Source of the DNA: Ruminococcaceae bacterium AM07-15
Lineage (GTDB): Bacteria > Bacillota > Clostridia > Oscillospirales > Butyricicoccaceae
Direction: 5' to 3'
Assembly (NCBI GenBank): GCA_003477405.1
Contig: QUDE01000002.1
Coordinates: forward strand, 186,001 to 250,000
DNA length: 64,000 nt
Shown: piece by piece, positions 53,545-61,704 of the stretch
Layout of the letters: every line of letters starts with the position of its first letter
Position numbering within the stretch: the stretch's first letter is position 1
Translations under genes and position numbers: made by a program
Notes under the pieces: generated by a model
Database searches by the model: none
What the model was told of the DNA's origin: nothing
The model's input: the letters and a program-made list of their open reading frames with translations, nothing else

Positions 53545-54612
53545 TTACACCGGTTGATTTTCCTGGGTTTTCTCCTGATGATCTTCTGGATTCCCCTCGC
53601 CATCCTCTTCTTTTTTAGGCGGCGGAGAAAAATGGGCCAGAGGACTGTGAAGGGCGGCCTGCTTCATGTTTTCATCGGTGACATGGGTGTAGATCATGGT
53701 GGTGTTCAGATTTTCATGGCCCAGCACTTCTTTCAGTGTGCGCACATCCACGCCATTCTGATACATCAGTGTGGCGGCGGTGTGACGCAGTTTGTGGGCG
53801 GAATATTTTTTGCCCCCCAGACCGGCCATCTCCAGCTGACGGCCCACCATCCATTTCACCGTCTGCTGGTTGATGCGTCGCCCCACCCGGCTGATGAAAA
53901 GGGCCTGGGCATCTTCGGGACGGGGCTTGATTCGTTTGGGCAGATAGGCTTTGATGGCTTGCTGGCAGGCGTCGTTGAGATAGACCATTCGTTCTTTGTT
54001 GCCCTTGCCCAGCACCTGAAGGGTGTCTCCCCGCACATCGGAAAGGTTGATGCCCACCAGCTCGGAGACCCGCAGGCCGCAGTTGAGAAACAGGGTAATG
54101 ATGCAATAATCCCGCTCGGGATAGGCGCTTTCCACATGGCTCAGCAGCTCCACGCTTTCTTCCATGGAGAGATGACGGGGCAGGGATTTTTTGTTTTTGG
54201 GCGATTCCAGATTCTGCACCGGGTTGTGGTCCAGCTTATGGACCTTTTCGGTGAGATACCGGTAAAAGGAGCGGAGCGCCGCAACCTTCCGGGCCCGGGC
54301 GCTGGAACCGTTGCCATAGGTGGTGGATGGGCTTTTGTGATAAGTGGGCAGCTCTTTTTGAGCGTAGGCCAGGAAATCATAGAGATCGGTCAGGGTGACG
54401 CTGGCGATCAGCGGCAGATCCACCTGCTCGATGGAAATTTCTTCCCATGGAGTTTCCTCCGGGACTAGTTTTCGCTTTTTCAGCAAAAAGCGAAAAAATG
54501 TGCGCAGATCCAGATAATATTCTTTGCAGGTCCGTTCTGAACGGCCCCGGATGGTGCTCATATAATTGAGGTAATTGCGGATTTCTTCCGGCGCTTCATA
54601 ACGATAGTCCAT
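53545..54612 (-). CDS. xerC: Tyrosine recombinase, XerC/XerD type, intact
   Basis: 355 residues. All catalytic residues are present: R181 (NCGLRVSEL), K203 (LGKGNKERM), H273 and R276 (SAHKLRHTAAT), H299 (LGHENLNTT) and Y308 (MIYTHV). The N-terminal core-binding domain has the RSERTCKEYYLDLRTFFRFL pattern. The last 30 residues are a Pro/Glu-rich tail. No attachment sites, excisionase or phage genes are near, so it is most likely a chromosomal Xer enzyme for dimer resolution rather than an integrase. Symbol is by family, XerC versus XerD not resolved. Confidence 0.88.
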   Translation of the reverse strand: MDYRYEAPEEIRNYLNYMSTIRGRSERTCKEYYLDLRTFFRFLLKKRKLVPEETPWEEISIEQVDLPLIASVTLTDLYDFLAYAQKELPTYHKSPSTTYGNGSSARARKVAALRSFYRYLTEKVHKLDHNPVQNLESPKNKKSLPRHLSMEESVELLSHVESAYPERDYCIITLFLNCGLRVSELVGINLSDVRGDTLQVLGKGNKERMVYLNDACQQAIKAYLPKRIKPRPEDAQALFISRVGRRINQQTVKWMVGRQLEMAGLGGKKYSAHKLRHTAATLMYQNGVDVRTLKEVLGHENLNTTMIYTHVTDENMKQAALHSPLAHFSPPPKKEEDGEGNPEDHQEKTQENQPV

Positions 54613-55245
54613 AGTTTGCTTCCTTTGCCAAAGGGATTGGGGGTTCGATGCACTTCATATAATATAGCACAAAACCATAAAATTCACCAGTTTTTCATGG
54701 CATCTGGCGTATAGGCCGGAAAATGGCTGGAAAGACCATAAACAAGAGAAAATGAAAAGCAGGCGAAAAAAGCCATTGCAGCCGCAGGATCAAAGAAACA
54801 AAAATAAACGAAAATAGAAACGCGCTGTACGCTGTACATGGAAAGTTTTTTTACAGCAAGAGAAAAAAGATCGCAGGGTTAAGCCTTCCGGAAGCAATTA
54901 AAAATCTCAGTATGGTTCGGGACGAAGACTTTAGCGCCAGCAGAAAAAACAAAGAAAAAACACCATGAAAAACAACAATGATTTCATTGCAGCAAAAAAA
55001 CAATACAATTTGCAGTCAAACAGGCCCGGCGGTCAGAAAAGCCGTCCAAGGGCTAAAAACGGCTGTTTTCCTGGAAGAGGCCTTTTTCGCCTCCACTCAA
55101 TTATACAAAACAGCGATTTGGTATAATTCATAGTGAAAATTTAGGGCCCCTTCTTCCCAGCTTTTTTGCCTGGATTCCGGGGCCTTTTCAAAACTTTTGT
55201 TTGTGATGGTTTTTTCTTTCTTCTTTCTTCCGTACTTTTCTCCGG
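54613..55245. other. Gene-free AT-rich interval
   Basis: About 630 bases with no supported gene, richer in A+T than flanking genes and purine-rich on the plus strand. It contains the palindrome CAATGA-TT-TCATTG (54976-54989), a tandem CGCTGTA-CGCTGTA motif (near 54823), an AGCCGT/ACGGCT hairpin (55040-55064) and the hairpin at 55145-55188. A minus-strand promoter for the recombinase probably lies near 54655-54690. I cannot match it to 6S, tmRNA, SRP or RNase P RNA. Confidence 0.5.
55145..55188. terminator. Hairpin 3' of the permease-adaptor pair
   Basis: GGCCCC (55145-55150) pairs with GGGGCC (55179-55184), with an inner CCAG/CTGG pairing, and TTTT follows on the plus strand. TATAAT lies 17 bases upstream at 55122-55127. 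It may terminate the minus-strand permease transcript or end a short plus-strand transcript. Confidence 0.5.
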
Positions 55246-56436
55246 TCATTCCCGGCGGATGGCGTCAATGGGATGCATGGCGGCGGCTTTGCGGGCGGGC
55301 AAAATCCCAAACAGAATCCCGCAGAATCCGGCGGCGCCTTCGGCCAGCAATAAATACTGCCAGTGAAATTGCACCGGGATTCCCGAGAGTTTCTCACCGG
55401 CAAACAACAAGCCCCAGCCCAGCAGCCCTCCGGCCAGACCGCCCAGCAAGCAAACGATCACCGCCTCCATGAGATAACTTCCGATGATGTCCTTCTTTTG
55501 GGCGCCGATGGCCAGATAAATGCCGATCTCCTTTCTCCGGCTTTCCACCGCCGCCGTCATGGAGTTCATCACGCCAATGCCTCCCACCAGCAGCCCAATG
55601 CCGCCGATGGCCGTGATGAGCAGCGATACCGTTTGCAAGATAGATGAAAAAGTATCAATGTATCCGCTTACATTTTCCGCTTTGAAGGAAGCGCCATCGG
55701 TCTGGCGGCTGAGCTGATCCAGGGCAAAGGCGGTGACGGTCTCAGCATCGGCTTCATCCTGGGCCGCCAGGGCCAGCTGATTGGTGGAGGAAACGCCGGA
55801 GAACAGATTGGCTGTCGTATAGGGCACATAAACAAAGGCCGGCAGGGTGTTTTCGCCGATGAGTGCGCTGACACCGCTTTTTTGGGAAGAGATCACACCG
55901 ATGATCTGATAACTTTCGGTCAGCTGGTCGGTAGAGATCCAGATCTCTTTTCCCACCACATTCTCCCGGCCGTAGGCCGCCAGGGCCATGGTATCTTCGA
56001 TCACCGCTACCTTCTGACAAAGACGCACATCTTCCTGGGAGGGCAAGCGGCCGTATTTTACCTGGACATGAAAAATAGAAGAAAACTGCTCATCCACGCC
56101 CCACAGCAGCATATTGCGCTTTTCCTCCCGCAGTTTGCAGGAGCCATACTGGGAAAAAAGAGGCATGGCGGCCTTGAGGCCCGGCACGCTTTGGGGCAAA
56201 GCCCGGATCTCTTCTGCCGCCATCATCCCTTGCTCCTCCTTTCCGAATACCATGATTCCGGAAAGGCCGCTTTGCTCCACCTGCCGGGTGATCCGATCCC
56301 GGGCGTTGCGGGAGATCTCGCAGATCATATACACCGATGCGATGCCCACGCACACGGCCAGGGCGCAAAAAAAGGTTTTCTGCCGGGACCGCAGAGCGTT
56401 TTTCAGCGCCAGAAGCCCCATATCACCCCAATTCAT
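55246..56436 (-). CDS. MacB-type ABC permease
   Basis: 396 residues. One N-terminal helix (FFCALAVCVGIASVYMICEI), an extracytoplasmic MacB-PCD-like domain, then three helices from about residue 270 with MNSMTAAVESRRKEIGIYLAIGA, the FtsX/MacB coupling motif, in part ESRRKEIGIYLAIGA. It pairs with the adaptor gene upstream (14-base overlap). No ATPase gene is adjacent, which is unusual. Confidence 0.9.
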   Translation of the reverse strand: MNWGDMGLLALKNALRSRQKTFFCALAVCVGIASVYMICEISRNARDRITRQVEQSGLSGIMVFGKEEQGMMAAEEIRALPQSVPGLKAAMPLFSQYGSCKLREEKRNMLLWGVDEQFSSIFHVQVKYGRLPSQEDVRLCQKVAVIEDTMALAAYGRENVVGKEIWISTDQLTESYQIIGVISSQKSGVSALIGENTLPAFVYVPYTTANLFSGVSSTNQLALAAQDEADAETVTAFALDQLSRQTDGASFKAENVSGYIDTFSSILQTVSLLITAIGGIGLLVGGIGVMNSMTAAVESRRKEIGIYLAIGAQKKDIIGSYLMEAVIVCLLGGLAGGLLGWGLLFAGEKLSGIPVQFHWQYLLLAEGAAGFCGILFGILPARKAAAMHPIDAIRRE

Positions 56437-57469
56437 AGGCTTCTTCCTCTTCTGTCACGGCCTGGCCGCCTTTCAAAGACCCGGGAGCACGGATCACCCG
56501 TTCCTCCCCTGTCAGTCCGGCGGTGATCTCCACCTGCTCCCCCACTTCCAAACCGGTTTCCACCAGCATTTTTTTGGCTCTTCCCCCCTGTACCACCATC
56601 ACATATTCCCTGTTTTGTTCGTCCTGGGCCACACAGGTATAGGGCAAAAGCAGGGTGTCCTCCCGGCTTTCGGTCCGCACTTTCACCGAAACGGTGTAGC
56701 CCGGCTTCACATCTGCCACATCGTTGGAGATGGAAAAAATCACATCGGTGCTCACTCCGCCGCTCTGATCCAGCAGAGAGGCCGCTTTGGCATAGGGGGC
56801 CACCGATTGGACTTTTCCGGTGAGACGGGTGTCCGGAAAGGCGGTGAGGGTCATTTCTGCAAACATACCCGGCTGTATCTGGGGCAGATTTTCCTCCCCC
56901 ACCTGGGCTTTCACCACCATCTGATTTAAATCGGCCAGGGTGAAGCAAGGAAGCAGCGGAGAAACGGTCTCCCCTTCTGCAAAAAACACATCCATCACTG
57001 TGCCGTCACAGGGGGCATACAGGATGTATTCCTCCTGCGCAGGCTCTGGGGACTCTTCCATCCCGGCCCCGGCGGCCCGGGACAAAAGGGCCTGGCTGTC
57101 CTCTTCCAGACTGCCGTCCTGGGCATCCTGAAGGAGGGATTCCAGCATTTTTTCCCCGGCTTCCCTCGTGGCCTGGCGCAGCTTTTCCGGGTCCTCTGTC
57201 ACTTGCAAAAGGGCCAGGGCCTCCCCTTTTTTGACTTCCGTCCCCTGGGAGACATAGAGCTTTTCCACCCAGGCGGCCGAGGGAGCATACACCTTGGTTT
57301 CCGATGCGCTTTCGGTCTTTCCCGACATGGTCACCGCATTGAAAATATCGGCCCGTTCACATCCCACCGTCTCCACCGTTTCCGCCTGGTTCATGGCCCG
57401 GTAGGGGCTGACCCAAAACATCCCGAGCACCAGCAATATGGTAAACGCCAGGCACAAAAATCCTCGCAT
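56423..57469 (-). CDS. Periplasmic adaptor/HlyD-like efflux subunit
   Basis: 348 residues from the ATG at 57469. A signal anchor (LCLAFTILLVLGMFWV) is followed by a first biotinyl-lipoyl half (VYAPSAAWVEKLYVSQGTEVKKGEAL, in part AWVEKLYVSQGTEVKKGEAL), a helical hairpin (residues 95-145), a second lipoyl half (LYAPCDGTVMDVFFAEGETV, in part YAPCDGTVMDVFFAEGE) and a beta-barrel domain. It is the membrane fusion partner of the MacB-type permease. The length is typical of Gram-positive adaptors. Confidence 0.9.
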   Translation of the reverse strand: MRGFLCLAFTILLVLGMFWVSPYRAMNQAETVETVGCERADIFNAVTMSGKTESASETKVYAPSAAWVEKLYVSQGTEVKKGEALALLQVTEDPEKLRQATREAGEKMLESLLQDAQDGSLEEDSQALLSRAAGAGMEESPEPAQEEYILYAPCDGTVMDVFFAEGETVSPLLPCFTLADLNQMVVKAQVGEENLPQIQPGMFAEMTLTAFPDTRLTGKVQSVAPYAKAASLLDQSGGVSTDVIFSISNDVADVKPGYTVSVKVRTESREDTLLLPYTCVAQDEQNREYVMVVQGGRAKKMLVETGLEVGEQVEITAGLTGEERVIRAPGSLKGGQAVTEEEEAYELG

Positions 57470-57558
57470 GGCAGCACCGCCTTTCGTTTTCTCCCTTATA
57501 TTCTGCAAAAAATCGGTGAGAATATTACCGGCAATTTGCAAAGAGGGAGGGGAATATT

Positions 57559-57693
57559 TTGAGCATTTGCTGCAATGAGGTATCCTGCATCTATCACAAA
57601 ATGGGAGAGTGTGTCCTGGACCGGGCCTTGTCCGCCGGAACCTGTGAGGAAGGCGACTGCGTCTATTTTGTGAAAAAGCAAGAAAATAAGTGA
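57559..57693 (+). CDS. 44-residue Cys-rich protein (DUF1540-like)
   Basis: TTG start behind GAGGGAGGGG. The sequence starts MSICCNEVSCIYHKMGECVL and goes on with ...AGTCEEGDCVYFVKKQENK. Seven cysteines include the CCNEVSC, GECVL and CEEGDC pattern seen in small DUF1540-like proteins of spore formers, which probably bind zinc. It is on the plus strand between the minus-strand adaptor and radA. A terminator overlaps its last codons. Confidence 0.65.
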   Translation: MSICCNEVSCIYHKMGECVLDRALSAGTCEEGDCVYFVKKQENK

Positions 57694-57718
57694 GCGATAA
57701 GACGCTCACTTATTTTTT
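57685..57718. terminator. Bidirectional terminator, radA side
   Basis: AATAAGTGAGCG (57685-57696) pairs with CGCTCACTTATT (57703-57714), followed by TTTT on the plus strand. It contains the stop codon of the small Cys-rich gene and abuts the radA stop on the other strand. Confidence 0.85.
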
Positions 57719-59105
57719 ACGCAGGGTTCTCTGTATTCGGTTTGCTTTGCCGGAAGGCTCCCCGGATGGCCTCCCGGATGTCCCGCACCGGCAGAATTTC
57801 CAGCCCTTCCGGCACCTCGATGTCCTCACACCCGGCGGCGGGGAGAATACACCGGGAAAAGCCCAGCCGGCTGATTTCCCGCAGACGCTGGCTGGGGCCG
57901 GATACTGCCCGGATCTCCCCGGAAAGGCCCATTTCCCCGAATACCGCCGTGTGAGGGTCCACCGTCTGTTCCAGATAGCTGGAAGCCACCGCAATGGCCG
58001 CGGCCAGGTCCACTGCAGGTTCATCCACCCGCAGGCCACCCACTACATTGATATAGGAGTCGTAATTGCTCAGAAGCAGCCCGGCCCGTTTTTCCAGAAT
58101 GGCCAGAAGCAGCACGGCCCGGTTATAGTCGATACCGGCGGCCATGCGCCGGGCGGCGCCATAGGCCGTTTTGGCAACCAATGCCTGGACTTCGGCCAGA
58201 AGGGGCCGTGTGCCCTCCAGGGTACACACGATGCAGCTGCCGGAGGCTCCCTCCGGCCTTCCGGCAATGAGGGCCGCCGAGGGATTGGTCACTTCCTGCA
58301 GGCCGGATTGCACCATTTCAAACATACCGATCTCATTGGTGGAGCCGAACCGGTTTTTGGCGGCCCGCAGCATCCGGTGGGCGGCATACCGCTCTCCTTC
58401 AAAATAAAGGACGGTATCCACCATATGCTCCAGCACCTTGGGTCCGGCGATGCCGCCGTCTTTGTTCACATGGCCCACCAGAAAGGTAGATACCCCCCGC
58501 TGCTTGGCATACTGCATCAGCCGCAGGGTGCTTTCCCGCACCTGGGATACGCTGCCGGGCATGGATTGGCTGGTGTCGCTCTGGATGGTCTGGATGGAGT
58601 CCACAATGAGGGTCTGGGGGGACAGACGGTCGGCGGCCTGGAAAATGGCCTCCAGATCGGTTTCCGGCAAAATGAGAAGCCCGGGGCACATGGCCCCGAT
58701 GCGGGAAGCCCGCATACGGATCTGGGCCAGGGACTCTTCCCCTGTTACATAAAGCACAGTTTGCTTTTCTGCCAGGTTCCGGCACACCTGCAATAGCAGG
58801 GTGCTTTTGCCGATGCCCGGCTCACCGGCCACCAGCACCAGAGAGCCCACCACCAGCCCGCCGCCCAGCACCCGATCCAGTTCGCTGATGCCGGTGAGCA
58901 CTCTTTTATCAGAGTGCAGATCGATGTCGCACACCGGGATGGGCTGGGCGGCCAGCTTGTTTTTGGGCGCAAGGCTTCCCGGCTTTTCCTCCCGGATGGT
59001 CATTTCTTCCAAGGTGTTCCACTGGCCGCACTGGGGGCACTTCCCCATCCATTTGGCGGTTTCATAGCCGCAGTCGGAACAGACATAAACGGTCTTTTTT
59101 TTCAC
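57717..59105 (-). CDS. radA: DNA repair protein RadA
   Basis: 462 residues from GTG 59105 behind GAGGAAAC; the longer frame adds 41 residues without family character. Zinc finger CSDCGYETAKWMGKCPQCGQW (cut to CSDCG...KCPQCG), Walker A GEPGIGKSTLL, the RadA-specific KNRFGSTNE motif and a C-terminal Lon-protease-like domain. RadA is a RecA-like helicase for recombination intermediates. Its start overlaps the cwlD stop (GTGA). Confidence 0.95.
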   Translation of the reverse strand: MKKKTVYVCSDCGYETAKWMGKCPQCGQWNTLEEMTIREEKPGSLAPKNKLAAQPIPVCDIDLHSDKRVLTGISELDRVLGGGLVVGSLVLVAGEPGIGKSTLLLQVCRNLAEKQTVLYVTGEESLAQIRMRASRIGAMCPGLLILPETDLEAIFQAADRLSPQTLIVDSIQTIQSDTSQSMPGSVSQVRESTLRLMQYAKQRGVSTFLVGHVNKDGGIAGPKVLEHMVDTVLYFEGERYAAHRMLRAAKNRFGSTNEIGMFEMVQSGLQEVTNPSAALIAGRPEGASGSCIVCTLEGTRPLLAEVQALVAKTAYGAARRMAAGIDYNRAVLLLAILEKRAGLLLSNYDSYINVVGGLRVDEPAVDLAAAIAVASSYLEQTVDPHTAVFGEMGLSGEIRAVSGPSQRLREISRLGFSRCILPAAGCEDIEVPEGLEILPVRDIREAIRGAFRQSKPNTENPA

Positions 59106-59839
59106 TTTGTTTCCTCTTTCTCCCCGGCAAAGCGCAGATAGGAGCTGACGATGGCCAGGGATGCTTTGGTCTGATAGGGGTCCTGCCCCAGTTTTTCCGC
59201 CTCCTGGGGGTTTGACAGAAAGCCGCACTCGGCGATGACCGCCGGAGCGGTGACCTTCTTCATCAGATAAACCCCGTCGGGGGAAGGCTTGATCTTCCGG
59301 TCGTTTTCCGGGTCCAGGGCCTGGCGGAAGGCATCCTGCATATACTGGGCCAGCGTTTGCCCCTCCGGGGCTTTGCCGTAAAAAACCTGGGCTCCATGGT
59401 ATTTTGTTTGGCTGAACTGGTTCATATGAATGCTGATGAGGCAGCTTTCGGGAAACCGCTCCGCCACTTTCACCCGGGCCCGCAGGTCATTCTGCTTGTT
59501 CTGCCGCACCGAGGCCCCTTCTTCATAATCCAGGGAGGTGTCGCTGTCCCGGGTCATGACGCAGTCCACGCCCATGAGCTTCAGCAGCATCCGGCTTTTC
59601 TGGGCGATGAGCAGGTTCAGTTCTTTTTCGGTCTGGCCGCTTTGGGCCACCGCTCCCCCGTCCATGCCGCCGTGTCCGGCATCCAGGATCACCGCCGGCT
59701 CATAGCCAATGGAGCCGGAGACCTGCTGGTGCTGATTTTTTTGCCCTATCCTTATCAGTATAAAGGCACTGGCAGCAAAAGTCAAAAGGGCCAGAAGAAC
59801 AAAAAGGGCTTTGGGATCGAGTTTTAAGTGGTGTTTCAT
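59102..59839 (-). CDS. cwlD: N-acetylmuramoyl-L-alanine amidase CwlD
   Basis: 245 residues from the ATG behind AAAGGGGTGG. One signal-anchor helix (ALFVLLALLTFAASAFILIRI, in part LFVLLALLTFAASAFILI) precedes the Amidase_3 domain: ILDAGHGGMDGGAV, a second zinc ligand near LNLLIAQKS, SIHMNQF, and AECGFLSNPQEAEKL with the catalytic glutamate. The arrangement next to radA and the size match CwlD, which helps form muramic lactam in the spore cortex. Confidence 0.9.
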   Translation of the reverse strand: MKHHLKLDPKALFVLLALLTFAASAFILIRIGQKNQHQQVSGSIGYEPAVILDAGHGGMDGGAVAQSGQTEKELNLLIAQKSRMLLKLMGVDCVMTRDSDTSLDYEEGASVRQNKQNDLRARVKVAERFPESCLISIHMNQFSQTKYHGAQVFYGKAPEGQTLAQYMQDAFRQALDPENDRKIKPSPDGVYLMKKVTAPAVIAECGFLSNPQEAEKLGQDPYQTKASLAIVSSYLRFAGEKEETK

Positions 59840-59899
59840 AGCGCCACCCCTTTCCACTCATCCTTACGCCCTGTTTGCCTGTCCTATGCAGAAAAAGGC

Positions 59900-60595
59900 T
59901 TACAGCACCATGGCCTTTTCGATGTATTTGCGCCCATCCGGGGTGTAGCGCACCGGCAGAGCAAAGGGGAAACGGTCAAACTGGGTGCACAGATCGAAAT
60001 CCTCCCGAGGGGCAAAGGACTGATCCTCCGGGATGAAAAACCGCTGGCCGTCGCCCTTCCGCATGATCTCCACGGCCTTTTCCTTGTCAAATTCCTCACC
60101 CAGCAGCAGAGCGCGGAGATACTGGGCGCACAGAGTGTCCTCATCGGTGGGACGGCGGCAGGCCAGACCCATGCACACCAGGCTCACATGCTGGGGATTC
60201 AGCCGGCGGATGTATTCCGCCGTGGCTTTGGCATTGACCAGTGCCCCGGCCAGCAGCACATCGGCCCCGGTGGCGTTTTCCAGCCCCTGGGTGCCGGCGC
60301 TGGTGGTATGGATCATGGTGCGGCCCTGTACATCGCTTTTCATAATCTCCAGAGGGGAATTGCCAAAATCGCATCCCTCCTGCTTCCGGCCTTCCCGCTC
60401 GCCGCAGAGCAGAAAATCCGGATGCTCCCGTTTCAGTTCATAGGCCTCTTCCAGATTGCCCACGGGATAGATCCGCTCCATCCCTCCGGCAAAGGCGTAG
60501 CTTTCCACGCTGTAGGCCCGAAACACATCGATAACCACGGTGACACCCCGGGCCTCCCGGGCGCCTTCCAGCAGCTGATGAATGGTAACTTCCAT
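59900..60595 (-). CDS. 2-phosphosulfolactate phosphatase family protein (ComB)
   Basis: 231 residues behind GGAGGG. Family motifs are visible: VVIDVFRAYSVESYAFAGG, GEREGRKQEGCDFGNSPLE, and TTSAGTQGL. ComB dephosphorylates phosphosulfolactate in coenzyme M synthesis in archaea, but many Clostridia carry the gene without that pathway, so the true substrate here is unknown. On the minus strand TTGACA is present (60659-60654) but the -10 is poor. Confidence 0.87.
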   Translation of the reverse strand: MEVTIHQLLEGAREARGVTVVIDVFRAYSVESYAFAGGMERIYPVGNLEEAYELKREHPDFLLCGEREGRKQEGCDFGNSPLEIMKSDVQGRTMIHTTSAGTQGLENATGADVLLAGALVNAKATAEYIRRLNPQHVSLVCMGLACRRPTDEDTLCAQYLRALLLGEEFDKEKAVEIMRKGDGQRFFIPEDQSFAPREDFDLCTQFDRFPFALPVRYTPDGRKYIEKAMVL

Positions 60596-60796
60596 AACGA
60601 TCCCTCCATGTCGTTTTATTTTTCCTCCTATACTTTAGTCTCTTCCTGCTTAATGTCAAGACAAAATTTTTGAATTTATTTGAATATATGAGAAAATGCT
60701 TTTTAGGAGATGGATGAATTTCCCATTCACCCGACGCCGCCGGGGGAATATGATGGAATGAAGGAAACTTCAAATCTGCCTGAGGAGGTAATTCAT

Positions 60797-61645
60797 TTGA
60801 TGCCTGATAGAGTTTCTCCGGGCCCGCTCTGCGGGAACCATCCGCCCAAAGAGGCCGTCTGCATCCATACCAGAAAGGTTTATGATTCCTGCCGTGATAA
60901 GGAATGTCTGCAGGATCTGCGGGTTTATCCCACCCGTTGTTCCCAGGCCATTCTGGATCAGGCCACCAGCGTCAAGGTGAAGGGCGCCGAGCTGCTTTGG
61001 TCCTATGTGGATGTGGAGCCCATCGCCTTCAACAAGGGCTTCTACACCGTGGATGTGAAGTATTTTTACAAGATCACCGCCGAGGCCTACTGCGGACTCA
61101 GCCGTCCCAAGGAGATCTGCGGCCTGGCCACCTACGACAAGCGCACCGTGCTCTTTGGCAGCGAGGGCAGCGTCCGCATTTTCAGCTCCCAGTATATGCC
61201 CAAGGAGAGCGATCTGCAGAACTTCGAAAAGACCAATCTGCCCATCGGCGTGGTGGAAGTGGTGGACCCTGTAGCTCTGGGGATCAAGGTCACCGAAAGC
61301 TGCGGCTGCGGCGACTGCGGTTTGAATGACATCCCCGATTGCATCTGCCGGTGCTTCGAGGACGATATCGTCATCTGCGACGAGGGCAAAAAGCTCTTTG
61401 TCACCCTGGGCCAGTTCAGCATCATCAAGCTGGAGAGGGATATCCAGCTGCTCATGCCCGCCTATGATATCTGTATGCCGGAAAAGGATTGCTCCGGCAG
61501 CGGCGGCAGCGACGATCCCTGCGATCTGTTCCAGAAATTCAAATTCCCCGTGGATGAGTTCTTCCCCCCGAAATATTCCGATTATATCAAGGAAAACGGC
61601 GGCAACTGCCAGAATGGCAGCTGCAAGACCGGCAAACGCTGCTAA
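60797..61645 (+). CDS. Conserved Cys-rich clostridial protein of unknown function
   Basis: 282 residues (TTG 60797, or ATG 60800 immediately after); the start is set by AGGAGG at 60783-60788, although the frame is open 87 bases further up. Segments such as CIHTRKVYDSCRDKECLQDL and GFYTVDVKYFYKITAEAYCG look strongly conserved in a family I associate with Clostridia, without a known role. It has about 20 cysteines, with clusters in CGCGDCGLNDIPDCICRCF and near the end. No signal peptide or membrane helix is seen. Abundant cysteines and self-contained repeats resemble spore coat proteins, an inference. Confidence 0.75.
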   Translation: MMPDRVSPGPLCGNHPPKEAVCIHTRKVYDSCRDKECLQDLRVYPTRCSQAILDQATSVKVKGAELLWSYVDVEPIAFNKGFYTVDVKYFYKITAEAYCGLSRPKEICGLATYDKRTVLFGSEGSVRIFSSQYMPKESDLQNFEKTNLPIGVVEVVDPVALGIKVTESCGCGDCGLNDIPDCICRCFEDDIVICDEGKKLFVTLGQFSIIKLERDIQLLMPAYDICMPEKDCSGSGGSDDPCDLFQKFKFPVDEFFPPKYSDYIKENGGNCQNGSCKTGKRC

Positions 61646-61664
61646 GGTTTCCCTTTTGGGACGC

Positions 61665-61699
61665 AAAGACCCCCGGCCAAAATGGCCGGGGGTCTTTTT
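61665..61699. terminator. Bidirectional terminator between unknown Cys-rich gene and dehydrogenase
   Basis: AAAGACCCCCGGCC (61665-61678) pairs with GGCCGGGGGTCTTT (61684-61697), followed by TT. It serves both convergent genes. Confidence 0.92.
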
Positions 61700-61704
61700 C
61701 TTCA

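Noticed and set aside
53412..53618. 68-residue plus-strand frame after the Crp/Fnr gene
   Set aside because: It begins inside a terminator stem, overlaps the recombinase end on the other strand, and shows no ribosome site.
53545..54612. Prophage or integrative element integrase
   Set aside because: No phage, relaxase or excisionase genes, no tRNA and no direct-repeat attachment sites were found nearby.
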